This document shows, one piece after another, positions 53,097-62,324 of a DNA stretch of 64,000 nt. A program made the translations under genes and the position numbers. How positions within the stretch are numbered: the stretch's first letter is position 1; each line of letters opens with the position of its first letter. The notes under the pieces were generated by a model. That model worked only from the letters and a program-made list of their open reading frames with translations. It was not told where the DNA came from and ran no database searches. The DNA is from Candidatus Saccharimonadota bacterium (GTDB lineage: Bacteria > Patescibacteriota > Saccharimonadia > Saccharimonadales > Saccharimonadaceae). The stretch covers positions 1 through 64,000 of the forward strand of contig JAUMVA010000002.1 in assembly GCA_030530425.1 (NCBI GenBank). Reading direction: 5' to 3'.

Positions 53097-53384
53097 ATGG
53101 ATATTTCTGATGAAGATGTAAAATATTTGGCTAAATTGAGTAATTTTAGTCTATCCGATGATGAGGTATCGAGTTTGAAGCAGGATTTAAGTAATATTCT
53201 AACTTATGTAAAACAACTCGATGAGGTTGACACTGAAGGCGTTGAACCAACTTATCAAGTATTGGATTTGCAAAATGTCTGGCAAGAAGATGTGGTTGAA
53301 ACCCCAGTAGTGCCAACCGAATCATTAATCGCGTTGGCTAGTCAAACAGCTGAACGACAAATAAAAGTTCCGAAGGTACTATAA
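53097..53384 (+). CDS. gatC: Asp/Glu-tRNA amidotransferase subunit GatC
   Basis: 95 residues, start MDISDEDVKYLAKLSNFSLS matching GatC (ISxEdVxxlAxLarl). Stabilises the GatA/GatB complex that converts Glu-tRNA(Gln) and Asp-tRNA(Asn). The start is moved to ATG 53097: extended -10 TGG-TAAAAT (53084-53089) ends 7 nt before it, whereas the in-frame ATG 53088 overlaps the -10 box. First gene of gatC-gatA-HEPN-gatB. Confidence 0.95.
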   Translation: MDISDEDVKYLAKLSNFSLSDDEVSSLKQDLSNILTYVKQLDEVDTEGVEPTYQVLDLQNVWQEDVVETPVVPTESLIALASQTAERQIKVPKVL

Positions 53385-53385
53385 A

Positions 53386-54789
53386 ATGACGACAATAAAA
53401 GAAATCAGGGATAAAATTAAAAGTGGTCAAATGACAGCAGTTGAGGCAGTGACTGAGGCTTTACGACGTGCTAAAATAGCACAAGATCACAATGTATTCA
53501 TTAGAATTACTGAGGAGCGGGCTTTAGCTCGAGCTCAAGAAATTGACGCTAGGCTTGCTGCTGGCGAAGAGGTCGGTGCATTGGCTGGTGTGCCATTTGT
53601 TAATAAAGATAATATTTTAGCATTTGATGGTCCAACCACTGCAGCTAGTAAAATTTTGAGTAATTTTGAGACGCCATTGCAGGCGACTGTAATCGAAAAA
53701 TTAGAGGCGGCGGGCGCTATTTCGATCGGTAAGGCAAATTTAGATGCTTTTGCTCACGGTGGATCGACTGAAAACTCGGCATTCGGATTAACTAAAAATG
53801 CGGTTGATGAAACCCGCGTAGCTGGTGGCTCAAGTGGTGGTTCTGCAGCAGCAGTCGCTTTAGATGTTGTACCATTCGCATTAGGAACTGACACTGGTGG
53901 TTCAATTCGTGAACCAGCTAGTTTTAACGGCGTGGTTGGGTTTAAACCCACATACGGTTTAGTGAGTCGATTTGGTGTGATAGCAATGTCATCAAGTACT
54001 GACACAGTTGGTTGTTTTGCACACATAGCGTCTGATATTGATTTGGTTATGAGTTTAATTTCTGGTCAAGATTCATGTGACATGACAACTTATGATAGCA
54101 ATTACCAAACACAAGAACTAACTGAAAAACCAAAACTTGCCGTGCCAAAACAGTTTATGACTGATGCTGTTGACTCAGAAGTCAAAGCTAGCGTCCAAGC
54201 TAAAATTGAACAATTAAAACAAGCTGGTTATCAAGTTGATGAAGTTGATATAGAAGAATTGAAATATGCTTTGGCAATTTATTATATTGTTGTTCCAGCG
54301 GAAGTATCAAGTAATCTAGCTCGTTACGATGGTGTGCGTTATGGTGTGCGAACCGAAAACGTAACCGATTTAGCTTCGATGTATGCTAACTCTCGAGCAG
54401 AAGGTTTTGAAAAAGAAAATAAGCGACGAATTATGATAGGTAGTTTTGTGCTATCAAGTGGTTATTTTGATGCTTATTATTTAAAGGCACAAAAAGTCCG
54501 TACGTTGTTGATTAAACGCTTAAATGAAGTGCTAGCAAAATACGATTATTTGCTTGGCCCAGTTGTTCCAGAGCCAGCGTTTAAAATTGGTCAAAATACG
54601 GCTGACCCACTCAAGATGTATTTAGCTGACGTGCTAACAACTCCAGCAAATTTGGCTGGTTTACCAGCTATCAGTGTACCAATTAAGCCAACCAGTAATG
54701 GTTTACCAGTTGGACTACAAATTATTGGTAGCCAAAAATCTGACGCTAAAATGTTAGCTTTCGTACGACGAATCGAGGAGTTAAAATAA
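53386..54789 (+). CDS. gatA: Asp/Glu-tRNA amidotransferase subunit GatA
   Basis: 467-residue amidase that releases ammonia from glutamine for transamidation. Ser-cis-Ser-Lys triad visible: Lys74 (PFVNKDN), Ser149 in GGSSGGS (147-153) and nucleophile Ser173 in GTDTGGSIREP. The stop overlaps the next ATG by one base (TAATG). Presence of GatCAB implies that GlnRS and/or AsnRS are missing or dispensable. Confidence 0.97.
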   Translation: MTTIKEIRDKIKSGQMTAVEAVTEALRRAKIAQDHNVFIRITEERALARAQEIDARLAAGEEVGALAGVPFVNKDNILAFDGPTTAASKILSNFETPLQATVIEKLEAAGAISIGKANLDAFAHGGSTENSAFGLTKNAVDETRVAGGSSGGSAAAVALDVVPFALGTDTGGSIREPASFNGVVGFKPTYGLVSRFGVIAMSSSTDTVGCFAHIASDIDLVMSLISGQDSCDMTTYDSNYQTQELTEKPKLAVPKQFMTDAVDSEVKASVQAKIEQLKQAGYQVDEVDIEELKYALAIYYIVVPAEVSSNLARYDGVRYGVRTENVTDLASMYANSRAEGFEKENKRRIMIGSFVLSSGYFDAYYLKAQKVRTLLIKRLNEVLAKYDYLLGPVVPEPAFKIGQNTADPLKMYLADVLTTPANLAGLPAISVPIKPTSNGLPVGLQIIGSQKSDAKMLAFVRRIEELK

Positions 54790-55205
54790 TGGATTTTAAA
54801 ATCATTCTCTTTATAGTGTTTATTTTGTTGATAGGTATTGGTTTATTTGCGCTTTTGACTTTAAAACAAAAAACAATAGTCCTTAATAAAGAAAAATATC
54901 GTAGTTTATGGTTAGAAATTGAAAACGGATTAATCCCTGATCAACAGCAAAGCTTTCAAATGACTGTATTAAATGCTGATAAATTACTTGGACAAGCTCT
55001 GGAAGAGTTAGGCGTTCGAGGTACTACAATGGGGGAACGCATGAAAACCTTCGGTAGCGGCTTTTCTAACCAAAATCAGATTTGGCAGGCGCACAAAATT
55101 CGTAACAAGATTGCTCACGAAGCAAATGTGCAGTTAAATTTTAAACAAGTTCAAGCGTTACTAAAATGTTTTAAACAAGCTTTGAAAGATGTAGGAGCAA
55201 TTTAA
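54789..55205 (+). CDS. Membrane-anchored HEPN-like protein inside the gat operon
   Basis: 138 residues. One N-terminal membrane helix (about 4-25), then an all-helical domain ending with HKIRNKIAHEANVQL. R105-N-K-I-A-H110 fits the RX4-6H signature (polar residue after Arg) of HEPN ribonucleases. It overlaps gatA and gatB by one base on each side, so expression is locked to GatCAB. HEPN domains often cut tRNA or other RNA in conflict systems, but many are non-catalytic; whether this one is an RNase is inference. No toxin/antitoxin partner is adjacent. Confidence 0.6.
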   Translation: MDFKIILFIVFILLIGIGLFALLTLKQKTIVLNKEKYRSLWLEIENGLIPDQQQSFQMTVLNADKLLGQALEELGVRGTTMGERMKTFGSGFSNQNQIWQAHKIRNKIAHEANVQLNFKQVQALLKCFKQALKDVGAI

Positions 55206-56635
55206 TGACGAAATATGATGAATATGAAATGACAATTGGCATTGAGTGTCATGTTCAGCTTAAAACTAAAACTAAATTATTTTCACGTGCTGATAACGAT
55301 GCTCATGGCAAGGCTCCAAACACAGTAATAAATCATATTGACTGGGCATTGCCGGGTATGTTGCCAGTTTTAAACAAAGAGGCTGTGATATTAGCGACAC
55401 GAGCAGCTAAAGCATTGGGCGCGACGGTTAATAAAATTAGTCGTTTTGATCGTAAGCATTATTTTTATCCAGATTTGCCAAAAGGCTATCAAACTTCACA
55501 GTTATATCAGCCAATTATCGGTTCTGGTGTAGTAAAAGTCGATAATGGCGAAGAAAAATTTGAAGTTCGTATTGAACATGCGCATCTTGAGGAAGATGCT
55601 GGTAAATTAACCCATGGGTTGAATACTAGCTATGTCGATTTGAATCGTTCGGGGACGCCATTAATTGAGATTGTAACTTTGCCAGATATTCATTCAGCTT
55701 CGCAGGCTAAAGCTTTTGCTCAAGAACTGCATCGTTTGATGATTTTTTCTGGTGTTACCTTGGGCGATCTATATGAAGGAAATATGCGCTTTGATGTGAA
55801 CTTATCGGTGGCTAAAAAAGGATCAACTGAGCTTGGTACTCGTACTGAGACCAAAAATCTCAATTCATTTCGTAGTATTGAACGAGCAATTGAATACGAA
55901 TTTAGGCGTCAGATTGACGAGCTAGAGGCTGGCCGTCCAATAAAGCAAGAAACCCGTGGCTTTGAGGACGCGACTGGTCGAACATTTTCGCAACGTTCAA
56001 AAGAAGAGGCTAAAGATTATCGCTATATGCCAGACCCAGACATTCCGCCAATCGTGTTAACTGACGAAATGATAGCGGAAATGCAAGCTAATATGCCATT
56101 GTTACCAAACGCTTATCGTGAAAAATGGCTAGAATTAAAGCTCGATCAGTCGGTGATTGATACAATGCTAGTCAAGCCGGAATATGCTCAGGCTGTAACA
56201 TCAGTCCTGGATAAGGCTGGTGCTGAATCAGCTAAAATGACAGCTTATTGGTTAGCGAGTGCGCTTGAATCTCAACCAACCTGTGAATTTAATAGTGAAT
56301 TGATTGATCGAATTATTGAATTAACTAAAATGACTTTAGATTCGAAATTAAGTTCAACAAATGCCAAGATTGTATTTAATGAATTACTAGTTTCTGATAA
56401 AACTCCGTTAGCTATTGCCGAGGAAAAACAACTATTACAGGTTAGTGATAGCTCTGTTTTAGAAGAGATTTTGGACCAAGTTTTAAATTCAGAGCAAGGA
56501 CAAAAAGCACTTGAAGATGTGAAGGCTGGCAATATGAAAGCTATGGGATTTATTGTCGGTCAGTCCATGAAGTTATCCAAGGGGCAAGCTAACCCACAAA
56601 TAATTAATCAAATGCTACAACGGCGATTAAAATAA
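55205..56635 (+). CDS. gatB: Asp/Glu-tRNA amidotransferase subunit GatB
   Basis: 476 residues: GatB core with IGIECHVQLKTKTKLFS, HYFYPDLPKGYQTSQ, EDAGKLTH, NRSGTPLIEIVT, and KNLNSFRSIERAIEYE; the C-terminal YqeY-like helical domain (about 325-476) recognises the tRNA. Phosphorylates the tRNA-bound Glu/Asp and accepts ammonia from GatA. Start overlaps the HEPN-like gene by one base. Confidence 0.97.
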   Translation: MTKYDEYEMTIGIECHVQLKTKTKLFSRADNDAHGKAPNTVINHIDWALPGMLPVLNKEAVILATRAAKALGATVNKISRFDRKHYFYPDLPKGYQTSQLYQPIIGSGVVKVDNGEEKFEVRIEHAHLEEDAGKLTHGLNTSYVDLNRSGTPLIEIVTLPDIHSASQAKAFAQELHRLMIFSGVTLGDLYEGNMRFDVNLSVAKKGSTELGTRTETKNLNSFRSIERAIEYEFRRQIDELEAGRPIKQETRGFEDATGRTFSQRSKEEAKDYRYMPDPDIPPIVLTDEMIAEMQANMPLLPNAYREKWLELKLDQSVIDTMLVKPEYAQAVTSVLDKAGAESAKMTAYWLASALESQPTCEFNSELIDRIIELTKMTLDSKLSSTNAKIVFNELLVSDKTPLAIAEEKQLLQVSDSSVLEEILDQVLNSEQGQKALEDVKAGNMKAMGFIVGQSMKLSKGQANPQIINQMLQRRLK

Positions 56636-56653
56636 TCAAAAGGAGATCGTAAT

Positions 56654-57562
56654 ATGAGTCAAGAACGAAAGTTACCAACTAAAGCTGTGATTGCGGCAGC
56701 CGGCTTTGGCACAAGATTTTTACCTCAAACCAAGGCAATGCCAAAGGAAATGTTGCCATTGATCGATAAGCCAATTATTCAATATGTAGTTGAAGAACTA
56801 GTTGAGGCTGGAATCAAGGACATTATCATTGTTGGCAATAGCAATAAGCGATCAATCGAAGACCACTTTGACGAGCCAAGTGCTGATTTACTAGCTAATT
56901 TGCGAGCTGGTGGGCCTAAAAAAGCCCCGTTAATTACGCAGGTCGAGTCAATTTCTTCGATGGCAAACTTCGTCTATATTCGTCAAAAAGGCCCTTACGG
57001 CAACGCAACACCAGTGATTTGTGCGGCGCATTTGTTAGGCGATGAACCATTTATTTACACTTGGGCTGATGACTTCTTTGTGTCATCACCAAACAGCACT
57101 CAACAATTAATCGATACTTACAAAAAATATGGTGGTAGTGTGTTGGCTTGCAAACGGATTGAAAACGATATCGAATTTGATCGCTATGGAGTGGCTGGTG
57201 GAAAGCAAAAAGAAACTGATGTGTTGCAGGTTGAGGAAATTATCGAAAAGCCAGGCCGTGAGCGTGCACCAAGTCGATTAGCAAGCGTCAGTTCATTTTT
57301 GTTAGCGCCAGAAATTTTGCCATTATTAAAGAAGGCTAATGATGAGTTTGATGGAGTTGGTGAATTAATGATTCAACCATCAATTCAAAAATTAATTGAT
57401 AATGGGGATGGTGTCTTTGCAAAAGAAATTGTTAACGGTAAATATTATGATACTGGTGATAAACTAGAATATATCAAAACCATAATCGACTTTAGTTTGG
57501 CGCATGAAACTTTGAGTCCACAAATTGAGGCTTATATTCGTCAAAAGCTAGCCAACAAGTAA
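56654..57562 (+). CDS. galU: UTP-glucose-1-phosphate uridylyltransferase
   Basis: 302 residues. Nucleotidyltransferase signature AAGFGTRFLPQTKAMPKEMLP, then IIQYVVEELVEAGI, WADDF and VVEEIIEKP-like segments. Makes UDP-glucose for envelope glycans or glycosylation. Good ribosome site AAAAGGAGAT 7 nt before ATG. In a minimal genome this implies surface polysaccharide or glycosylated surface proteins. Confidence 0.95.
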   Translation: MSQERKLPTKAVIAAAGFGTRFLPQTKAMPKEMLPLIDKPIIQYVVEELVEAGIKDIIIVGNSNKRSIEDHFDEPSADLLANLRAGGPKKAPLITQVESISSMANFVYIRQKGPYGNATPVICAAHLLGDEPFIYTWADDFFVSSPNSTQQLIDTYKKYGGSVLACKRIENDIEFDRYGVAGGKQKETDVLQVEEIIEKPGRERAPSRLASVSSFLLAPEILPLLKKANDEFDGVGELMIQPSIQKLIDNGDGVFAKEIVNGKYYDTGDKLEYIKTIIDFSLAHETLSPQIEAYIRQKLANK

Positions 57563-57634
57563 GCTTAAATGCTTTACTTTTCATAAAAATCAGTTATACT
57601 GAAGAAGTAATAATATAAGCGAAAGGTTTTTGCG

Positions 57635-57886
57635 ATGAATGATGCAGCTGGAATTTTAGTAATAATGCTTTCAATAGTTCTGATCTGTTTCTTGATTGCA
57701 GCAATTATATTGATCATATCTTTAATTAAGGTCAGTCGTCAATTGCGTGACATCGCCGATGACGTGAGTGTTACAACCAGTAAGATGCGTCAATTGACTG
57801 AAAATGTTGCTAAAATTACATCGCCAGTTATTATTGGGAAAGCTTTGATGAATTTATTCAAAATTAACAAGAAGAAAGGAAAATAA
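57635..57886 (+). CDS. DUF948-like small membrane protein
   Basis: 83 residues: one N-terminal membrane helix (about 6-30), then an amphipathic helix (VSRQLRDIADDVSVTTSKM) of the kind seen in DUF948 proteins. It is paired with the YtxH-like gene 1 nt downstream, a combination common in Gram-positive envelope-stress loci. Function unknown. Confidence 0.7.
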   Translation: MNDAAGILVIMLSIVLICFLIAAIILIISLIKVSRQLRDIADDVSVTTSKMRQLTENVAKITSPVIIGKALMNLFKINKKKGK

Positions 57887-57887
57887 T

Positions 57888-58142
57888 ATGTCAAAAGGAA
57901 CAGGAAAGTGTGTTTTGGGTGCTGAAATTGGTGCAGCAATTGGCGTGGTCGCTGGTTGGTTTACCGCTCCAAAAGCTGGTAAAGATATGCGAGCTGATGC
58001 AAAACAAAAAGCTCAAGAGGTTTATGATAAGGGAGCTGAATTTGTTGATGGAGCAAAAGAAAAGGTGTCAGAAATTAGTAATCAAGCAAAAGATAAGTTT
58101 GGCTGGCTAAAACAAGATAAAGAATCAAAAGCTAAAAAATAA
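57888..58142 (+). CDS. YtxH-like envelope protein
   Basis: 84 residues. GAEIGAAIGVVAGWFTAPKAGK matches the YtxH glycine-rich membrane start (G-x-AA-G-x-x-x-G-x-x-x-APKSGK), followed by a Lys/Ala/Glu-rich helix (coiled-coil-like). AAAGGAAAATA precedes the ATG. General-stress-associated in other bacteria; role here unknown. Confidence 0.78.
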   Translation: MSKGTGKCVLGAEIGAAIGVVAGWFTAPKAGKDMRADAKQKAQEVYDKGAEFVDGAKEKVSEISNQAKDKFGWLKQDKESKAKK

Positions 58143-58156
58143 TAGAAACTGATATA

Positions 58157-58196
58157 AAAATGCCGCTCATAATTATTAATTATGAGCGGCATTTTT
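58157..58196 (+). terminator. Strong terminator after ytxH-like gene
   Basis: Long A/T-flanked stem centred on GCCGCTCATAATT and its complement, with T-run. Confidence 0.85.
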
Positions 58197-58241
58197 GCTT
58201 GAAAGCTTGTTTTTAAAAAACGATTATGTTTAAATGGAATT

Positions 58242-58895
58242 ATGAGACACAATCATCAATCGTCTAATAAAAAAGTAGGTCAGTTTAGTGTCTTTTGTAA
58301 AAAAACTTTTTGGCGTTTTCCAGTTTTATCATTGATGATTGGTATTTTGATACTTTATTTCGGTTGGTATAATCTCGTGTGGGCTGTAAAATTATATCGA
58401 CTATCAAATCTCGACCCACAATGCGTACAACAAGAGCGCTCAAAGGGTGAGATGGCTACCAAGTTGCTGCGTACAATTGTAAAAGAATGTTCTCAAGTAA
58501 TTGGTGCTGAAGCTCATGAGATATCATTAAATACTAATGAAAGCGTTGATAAGTGCTATTTATCAGGTCCATTGACTTACGGAACTGATATACCAAAGAC
58601 GGAAGTAATTGTTTACTATGAATTAGCTAAAAATGCAATGACGATTGATCAAGCCGCAGTAAAACTTAGTAAATACTTAAAATCTAAACAGCTTGATCTG
58701 GTACTGACTCGTGATGAATTAACAAATGACGGACATAAGAAGACCTATACTTGCCAGGGCGTCATTGCTAATGATAATTTATACAGCGCTATGTTAATGG
58801 AGTTATATGAGCTTGGTAATGAGCGAACGTTCTTAAAAATATATGAAAAAAGCAGTATAAAATCTGAGAAGAACGGAAACGATGTAAATGAGTAG
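58242..58895 (+). CDS. Single-pass membrane protein of hydrolase operon
   Basis: 217 residues: basic cytoplasmic start, one membrane helix (about 26-50), then an extracytoplasmic domain with three cysteines (QCVQ, ECSQ, KCYL). It is built like the next gene's product, suggesting ancient duplication, though identity is low. Overlaps the next gene by 8 nt. No family recognised; probably an accessory to the secreted protein encoded third in the operon. Confidence 0.7.
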   Translation: MRHNHQSSNKKVGQFSVFCKKTFWRFPVLSLMIGILILYFGWYNLVWAVKLYRLSNLDPQCVQQERSKGEMATKLLRTIVKECSQVIGAEAHEISLNTNESVDKCYLSGPLTYGTDIPKTEVIVYYELAKNAMTIDQAAVKLSKYLKSKQLDLVLTRDELTNDGHKKTYTCQGVIANDNLYSAMLMELYELGNERTFLKIYEKSSIKSEKNGNDVNE

Positions 58896-59505
58896 AAAAA
58901 ACAAAGCTCAAAAGTTATTGCGCGAACGTTCGCCAATATTATACTGGTTGGTTACGATAGCTGGAATTGTGTTATTTACGTTTTTTATGGTGGTGTTGAA
59001 TTATGTCTTAACGTGTCTTTATCCAATGCCGAGATGTCAAGAAATAATGAACAAACAACGTGGATGGCAAACAAGAATCATGCAAAAAGTAATATCAGAT
59101 ATTAATCAAGCCGCAAGTATACAGTATGAGACTGACATTCCTTATAAAAAAGATATCAGCGAAGAAGACTTTATTTTGTCGAATGATTATTCATCTGGAG
59201 ACTGCTATATAGATGAAGAATATACACTTATTAGTGATAAACCATGGCGCAGTAGAGCGGGCGGGTTTATTGAGTACAAAATGTCAGAGCATGAATATAA
59301 TATTAATATAACAAAGATAAAAAAATATTTTTCAAAAATGGGAGTGAATATCGAGTATAATCAAGTGCTTGATATTTATTATTTTAAAACAGTGCACTTT
59401 GATGATAAAAATGAAATTAAAAACAGTGCTATTGTATTATCTTCAATTAGATACGATAACAATAAAATGATATTGTCAATAAAATTTAAAGGAGAAGAAA
59501 AATGA
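58888..59505 (+). CDS. Single-pass membrane protein, paralogue-like neighbour
   Basis: 205 residues: a basic start, membrane helix (about 18-44) ending in Cys, then an external domain with cysteines (RCQE, DCYIDEE). Both this and the previous protein contain an ExDIP or GTDIP motif (YETDIPYKK here, YGTDIPKTE there) and a C-terminal basic end. It overlaps the 903-residue hydrolase gene by 4 nt (ATGA). Function unknown. Confidence 0.7.
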   Translation: MSRKNKAQKLLRERSPILYWLVTIAGIVLFTFFMVVLNYVLTCLYPMPRCQEIMNKQRGWQTRIMQKVISDINQAASIQYETDIPYKKDISEEDFILSNDYSSGDCYIDEEYTLISDKPWRSRAGGFIEYKMSEHEYNINITKIKKYFSKMGVNIEYNQVLDIYYFKTVHFDDKNEIKNSAIVLSSIRYDNNKMILSIKFKGEEK

Positions 59506-62213
59506 AGCGAATGATAAGTAAATTTTATATAGCGCTATTGTTGATTTTTTTCTTTAAAATAATGATAATCAATCAGGCTAACGCCGCTCTCGCTGAGCCG
59601 GATCCGATAGGTGATGAAATTTACCAATTTATAAAAAGTAAAAGTATAAATATAGTCCAACTTGGTGATTCATATTCGGCTGGTAATGGGGCGAGCGGTT
59701 ATGAATTATACCCGACTTGGTGTCACCGTAATAATCAAAATTGGGGATCTCAATTCGTTCAAATGCTGCGGGAGCGAGGAGTCGCTGTGAATTATATGAA
59801 TTATGCTTGCTCTGGTGCAAAAATAGAACATCTGTTTTCTAGTCAATGGAGTGACGGTAAAATATATTCACACTATATTAATTCTGATCGTAAATTAACT
59901 CCTGAAGAAGCAGCGGCTAAAATACCTAATTTATGTTGGAATGGAAAACCTAAGTATGAGAGGCATAAGATGGCAAATACTAGCTATTGGGTTGAAGCCA
60001 GTAGAGGTCGTCAATCTGTTAAAAAATTAAAAAATCTAACAAGAAATAAAGTTGAATATACTTGTTCAACAGAAGTTGCTTTGCAGTCGTCTATTAATAA
60101 TATTGGTACCGCTGACTTGATTTTAATGACTCTTGGTGGCAATGATTTAAATTTTGGAAAACTAGTTGAAAAATGTTTTGTCCAGATTCCAAACGTTAGA
60201 GATATAAATAATTGTAATAAATTGATTGCAAGTACAAAAAGGTACATAAAGGGTAAAAGAACTAAAGAGGATGAAGGCTTATTCGACGGAAAAACTTATG
60301 AGCAATATTATTACGATAAACTTGATGAATTAATAAAGAAATTGAAACCTGACGCAAAATTGATACTAGCTGGCTATCCACCAATCATCGATGGGACTCA
60401 TCCATTGCCTGATATTAAGCAAAATATACAGATAGTCAGAGAATACCAGGTTAAATTAAATGGACTTCAGTCTAGAATTGTTAATCGTTTACAGCAGAAG
60501 TATCCTAATCGCGTACAATTTATTGGGCAAATTTTAGAACATTTTCAAGGCCATTCACCGCACGTATTAACTTTTAATATTTTTTTTGATAGGAATCGTG
60601 ACAGCTGGCTGCACGATTCTTTGTCATTAGGCTTGAGCGCAAAATGGAAATTATTTCATCCTAATCCAACGGGACATGCGGAATATGCAAAGGCGGTGGC
60701 AAATAATCAATCACTGATAAAAATAGATGAGTTAACTCTTAACCAATACCCAATTGATGTAATGTTAATGGTTGACACGAAAAGTAACTACCGTGCGGCG
60801 CTTGAATCGGTGAAACTAATTATTAAGCGATTTACTAATGATGATGTTCTAAAAAATGCAAATTTACGTTTTGGACTGGTGGCAATAAAACCAGATGGAA
60901 CGGCGGCGCAAATTTTAGCGCCAACTACCGATAAGAGAATGCTATTTAATAAAATCAAAGATTTGAAACTGATGAATCATCCAATAGTTGAACATTCGTG
61001 GCATAGTTTGGCCGAAGCTGTGGACGGTGTCTTAAATACCGATTGGCGTAATGGTGTGCGCAAAATAGCTTTTTTAGTAACTGATGGACGCTACTCTTAT
61101 CTTGATACTAAAAACGGGATTAATTTTGATGAATATGTGCAATTAGCTCATCGCAAGGCTTATGAACTTGATCCAGTGGAGTTTTATGTGATTGATACCG
61201 ATGGTCAGTCAAGTGAATCATTAAACAAGCTCATCAATAATGAGAGTCGAGCTATTCTAATTAATAACAACTGTAATGACGATGATGATTGTTGGTCAGC
61301 CAGTAATTTAGAGTGGCAGATTGATGAGTCAGTCATGAGGAACCTATTCGCTAAACCATTTGTGAAGCTAGATGGTGGCGAAAAAATTTTAGGAACCATT
61401 GGGCAAACAATCCGTTTTGATGCTGGTGCTTCTTATTCGATAGATAATGATGACCCAATTGTCAAATATTACTGGGATTTTAATGATGATGGAAATTACG
61501 ATTTAGAAACGGTTGAACCATATACTGAATATAACTTTTCGCAACAATTCGATGGTTTTGTGGCTGTTAAGGCAGAAACGAATTCCGGACAAAGTAACAT
61601 TGCAACCTTAAAAGTAAATATTCAACGCGATCTTGATGATATTCCAGATAAATTAGATAATTGCCCAGATGTCACAAATCAAGATCAATTGGACTACAAT
61701 TTTGACGGAATTGGTGATGCTTGTGATCCAAAAAAGCCAACTGACGAAATCGAATTGCAAAAATGGTTGTTAGCGGTGGCTTTATCACATCAAATAAACG
61801 ATGAGATTACTGAATTGATCAACCAAGGTTATTCTGAAGAGGCTGCTGAACGAATGTTTTTTGAAAAGAATCCAGAAATTGCTGCTGACTTGGATATAAG
61901 CTCGATTCAAAATAAAATTAAAAACGATAACGACAGCATGTCTAACAATAATGTCAAACAAACGCTATCAGACAATACGCAACCTAAAAAAACGGATATT
62001 AATTCAGATCAGCAATTGTCATCGACATCTACTTTACTAGCCAAGTTATCGCCACGAGACGACCCAATCGCTGACACAAATTTAGGTTCAATTATTTCAC
62101 ACGATAAATCATCTCAGGGGCCGTCCAATCATCAATCCTGGAAAATGATAGTGGCGATAGTAGGTTTTATAATTGTTGGTTGTGGAGTCATTTATCGTAA
62201 ACTAGTTAAATAA
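59502..62213 (+). CDS. Secreted SGNH hydrolase with vWA-like, PKD and thrombospondin-3 modules
   Basis: 903 residues. Signal peptide 1-30. SGNH/GDSL esterase (about 48-420) with block I LGDSYSAGNGA (Ser57), GGND near 211-214 and the catalytic His in HPNPTGH near 387-392. Next a vWA-like fold (about 428-620; DVMLMVDTKSN where the MIDAS is imperfect, LVTDGRYSY). Then a PKD domain (about 630-710, YYWDFNDDGNYD), two thrombospondin type 3 calcium-binding repeats (DLDDIPDKLDNCPD, NFDGIGDACDP), a helical polar stretch and a C-terminal membrane helix. Probably a cell-surface esterase acting on glycan, lipid or cell-wall esters, possibly on the host. Confidence 0.85.
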   Translation: MKRMISKFYIALLLIFFFKIMIINQANAALAEPDPIGDEIYQFIKSKSINIVQLGDSYSAGNGASGYELYPTWCHRNNQNWGSQFVQMLRERGVAVNYMNYACSGAKIEHLFSSQWSDGKIYSHYINSDRKLTPEEAAAKIPNLCWNGKPKYERHKMANTSYWVEASRGRQSVKKLKNLTRNKVEYTCSTEVALQSSINNIGTADLILMTLGGNDLNFGKLVEKCFVQIPNVRDINNCNKLIASTKRYIKGKRTKEDEGLFDGKTYEQYYYDKLDELIKKLKPDAKLILAGYPPIIDGTHPLPDIKQNIQIVREYQVKLNGLQSRIVNRLQQKYPNRVQFIGQILEHFQGHSPHVLTFNIFFDRNRDSWLHDSLSLGLSAKWKLFHPNPTGHAEYAKAVANNQSLIKIDELTLNQYPIDVMLMVDTKSNYRAALESVKLIIKRFTNDDVLKNANLRFGLVAIKPDGTAAQILAPTTDKRMLFNKIKDLKLMNHPIVEHSWHSLAEAVDGVLNTDWRNGVRKIAFLVTDGRYSYLDTKNGINFDEYVQLAHRKAYELDPVEFYVIDTDGQSSESLNKLINNESRAILINNNCNDDDDCWSASNLEWQIDESVMRNLFAKPFVKLDGGEKILGTIGQTIRFDAGASYSIDNDDPIVKYYWDFNDDGNYDLETVEPYTEYNFSQQFDGFVAVKAETNSGQSNIATLKVNIQRDLDDIPDKLDNCPDVTNQDQLDYNFDGIGDACDPKKPTDEIELQKWLLAVALSHQINDEITELINQGYSEEAAERMFFEKNPEIAADLDISSIQNKIKNDNDSMSNNNVKQTLSDNTQPKKTDINSDQQLSSTSTLLAKLSPRDDPIADTNLGSIISHDKSSQGPSNHQSWKMIVAIVGFIIVGCGVIYRKLVK

Positions 62214-62226
62214 GAACATTTTTCTA

Positions 62227-62255
62227 TTGCATTTACAATGAAAATATGGTATAAT
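62227..62255 (+). promoter_or_regulatory. Promoter of the 62.3 kb zinc-ribbon gene
   Basis: TTGCAT (62227-62232), 17 bp, TATAAT (62250-62255), extended TGG. Leader of about 60 nt with AAAGGAGG at 62310-62317. Confidence 0.85.
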
Positions 62256-62324
62256 AAAAAAGTGTGATTGTTTAGAAATCGCAAGCAACTAATAAAACGT
62301 TAATCTTGAAAAGGAGGGAACACT

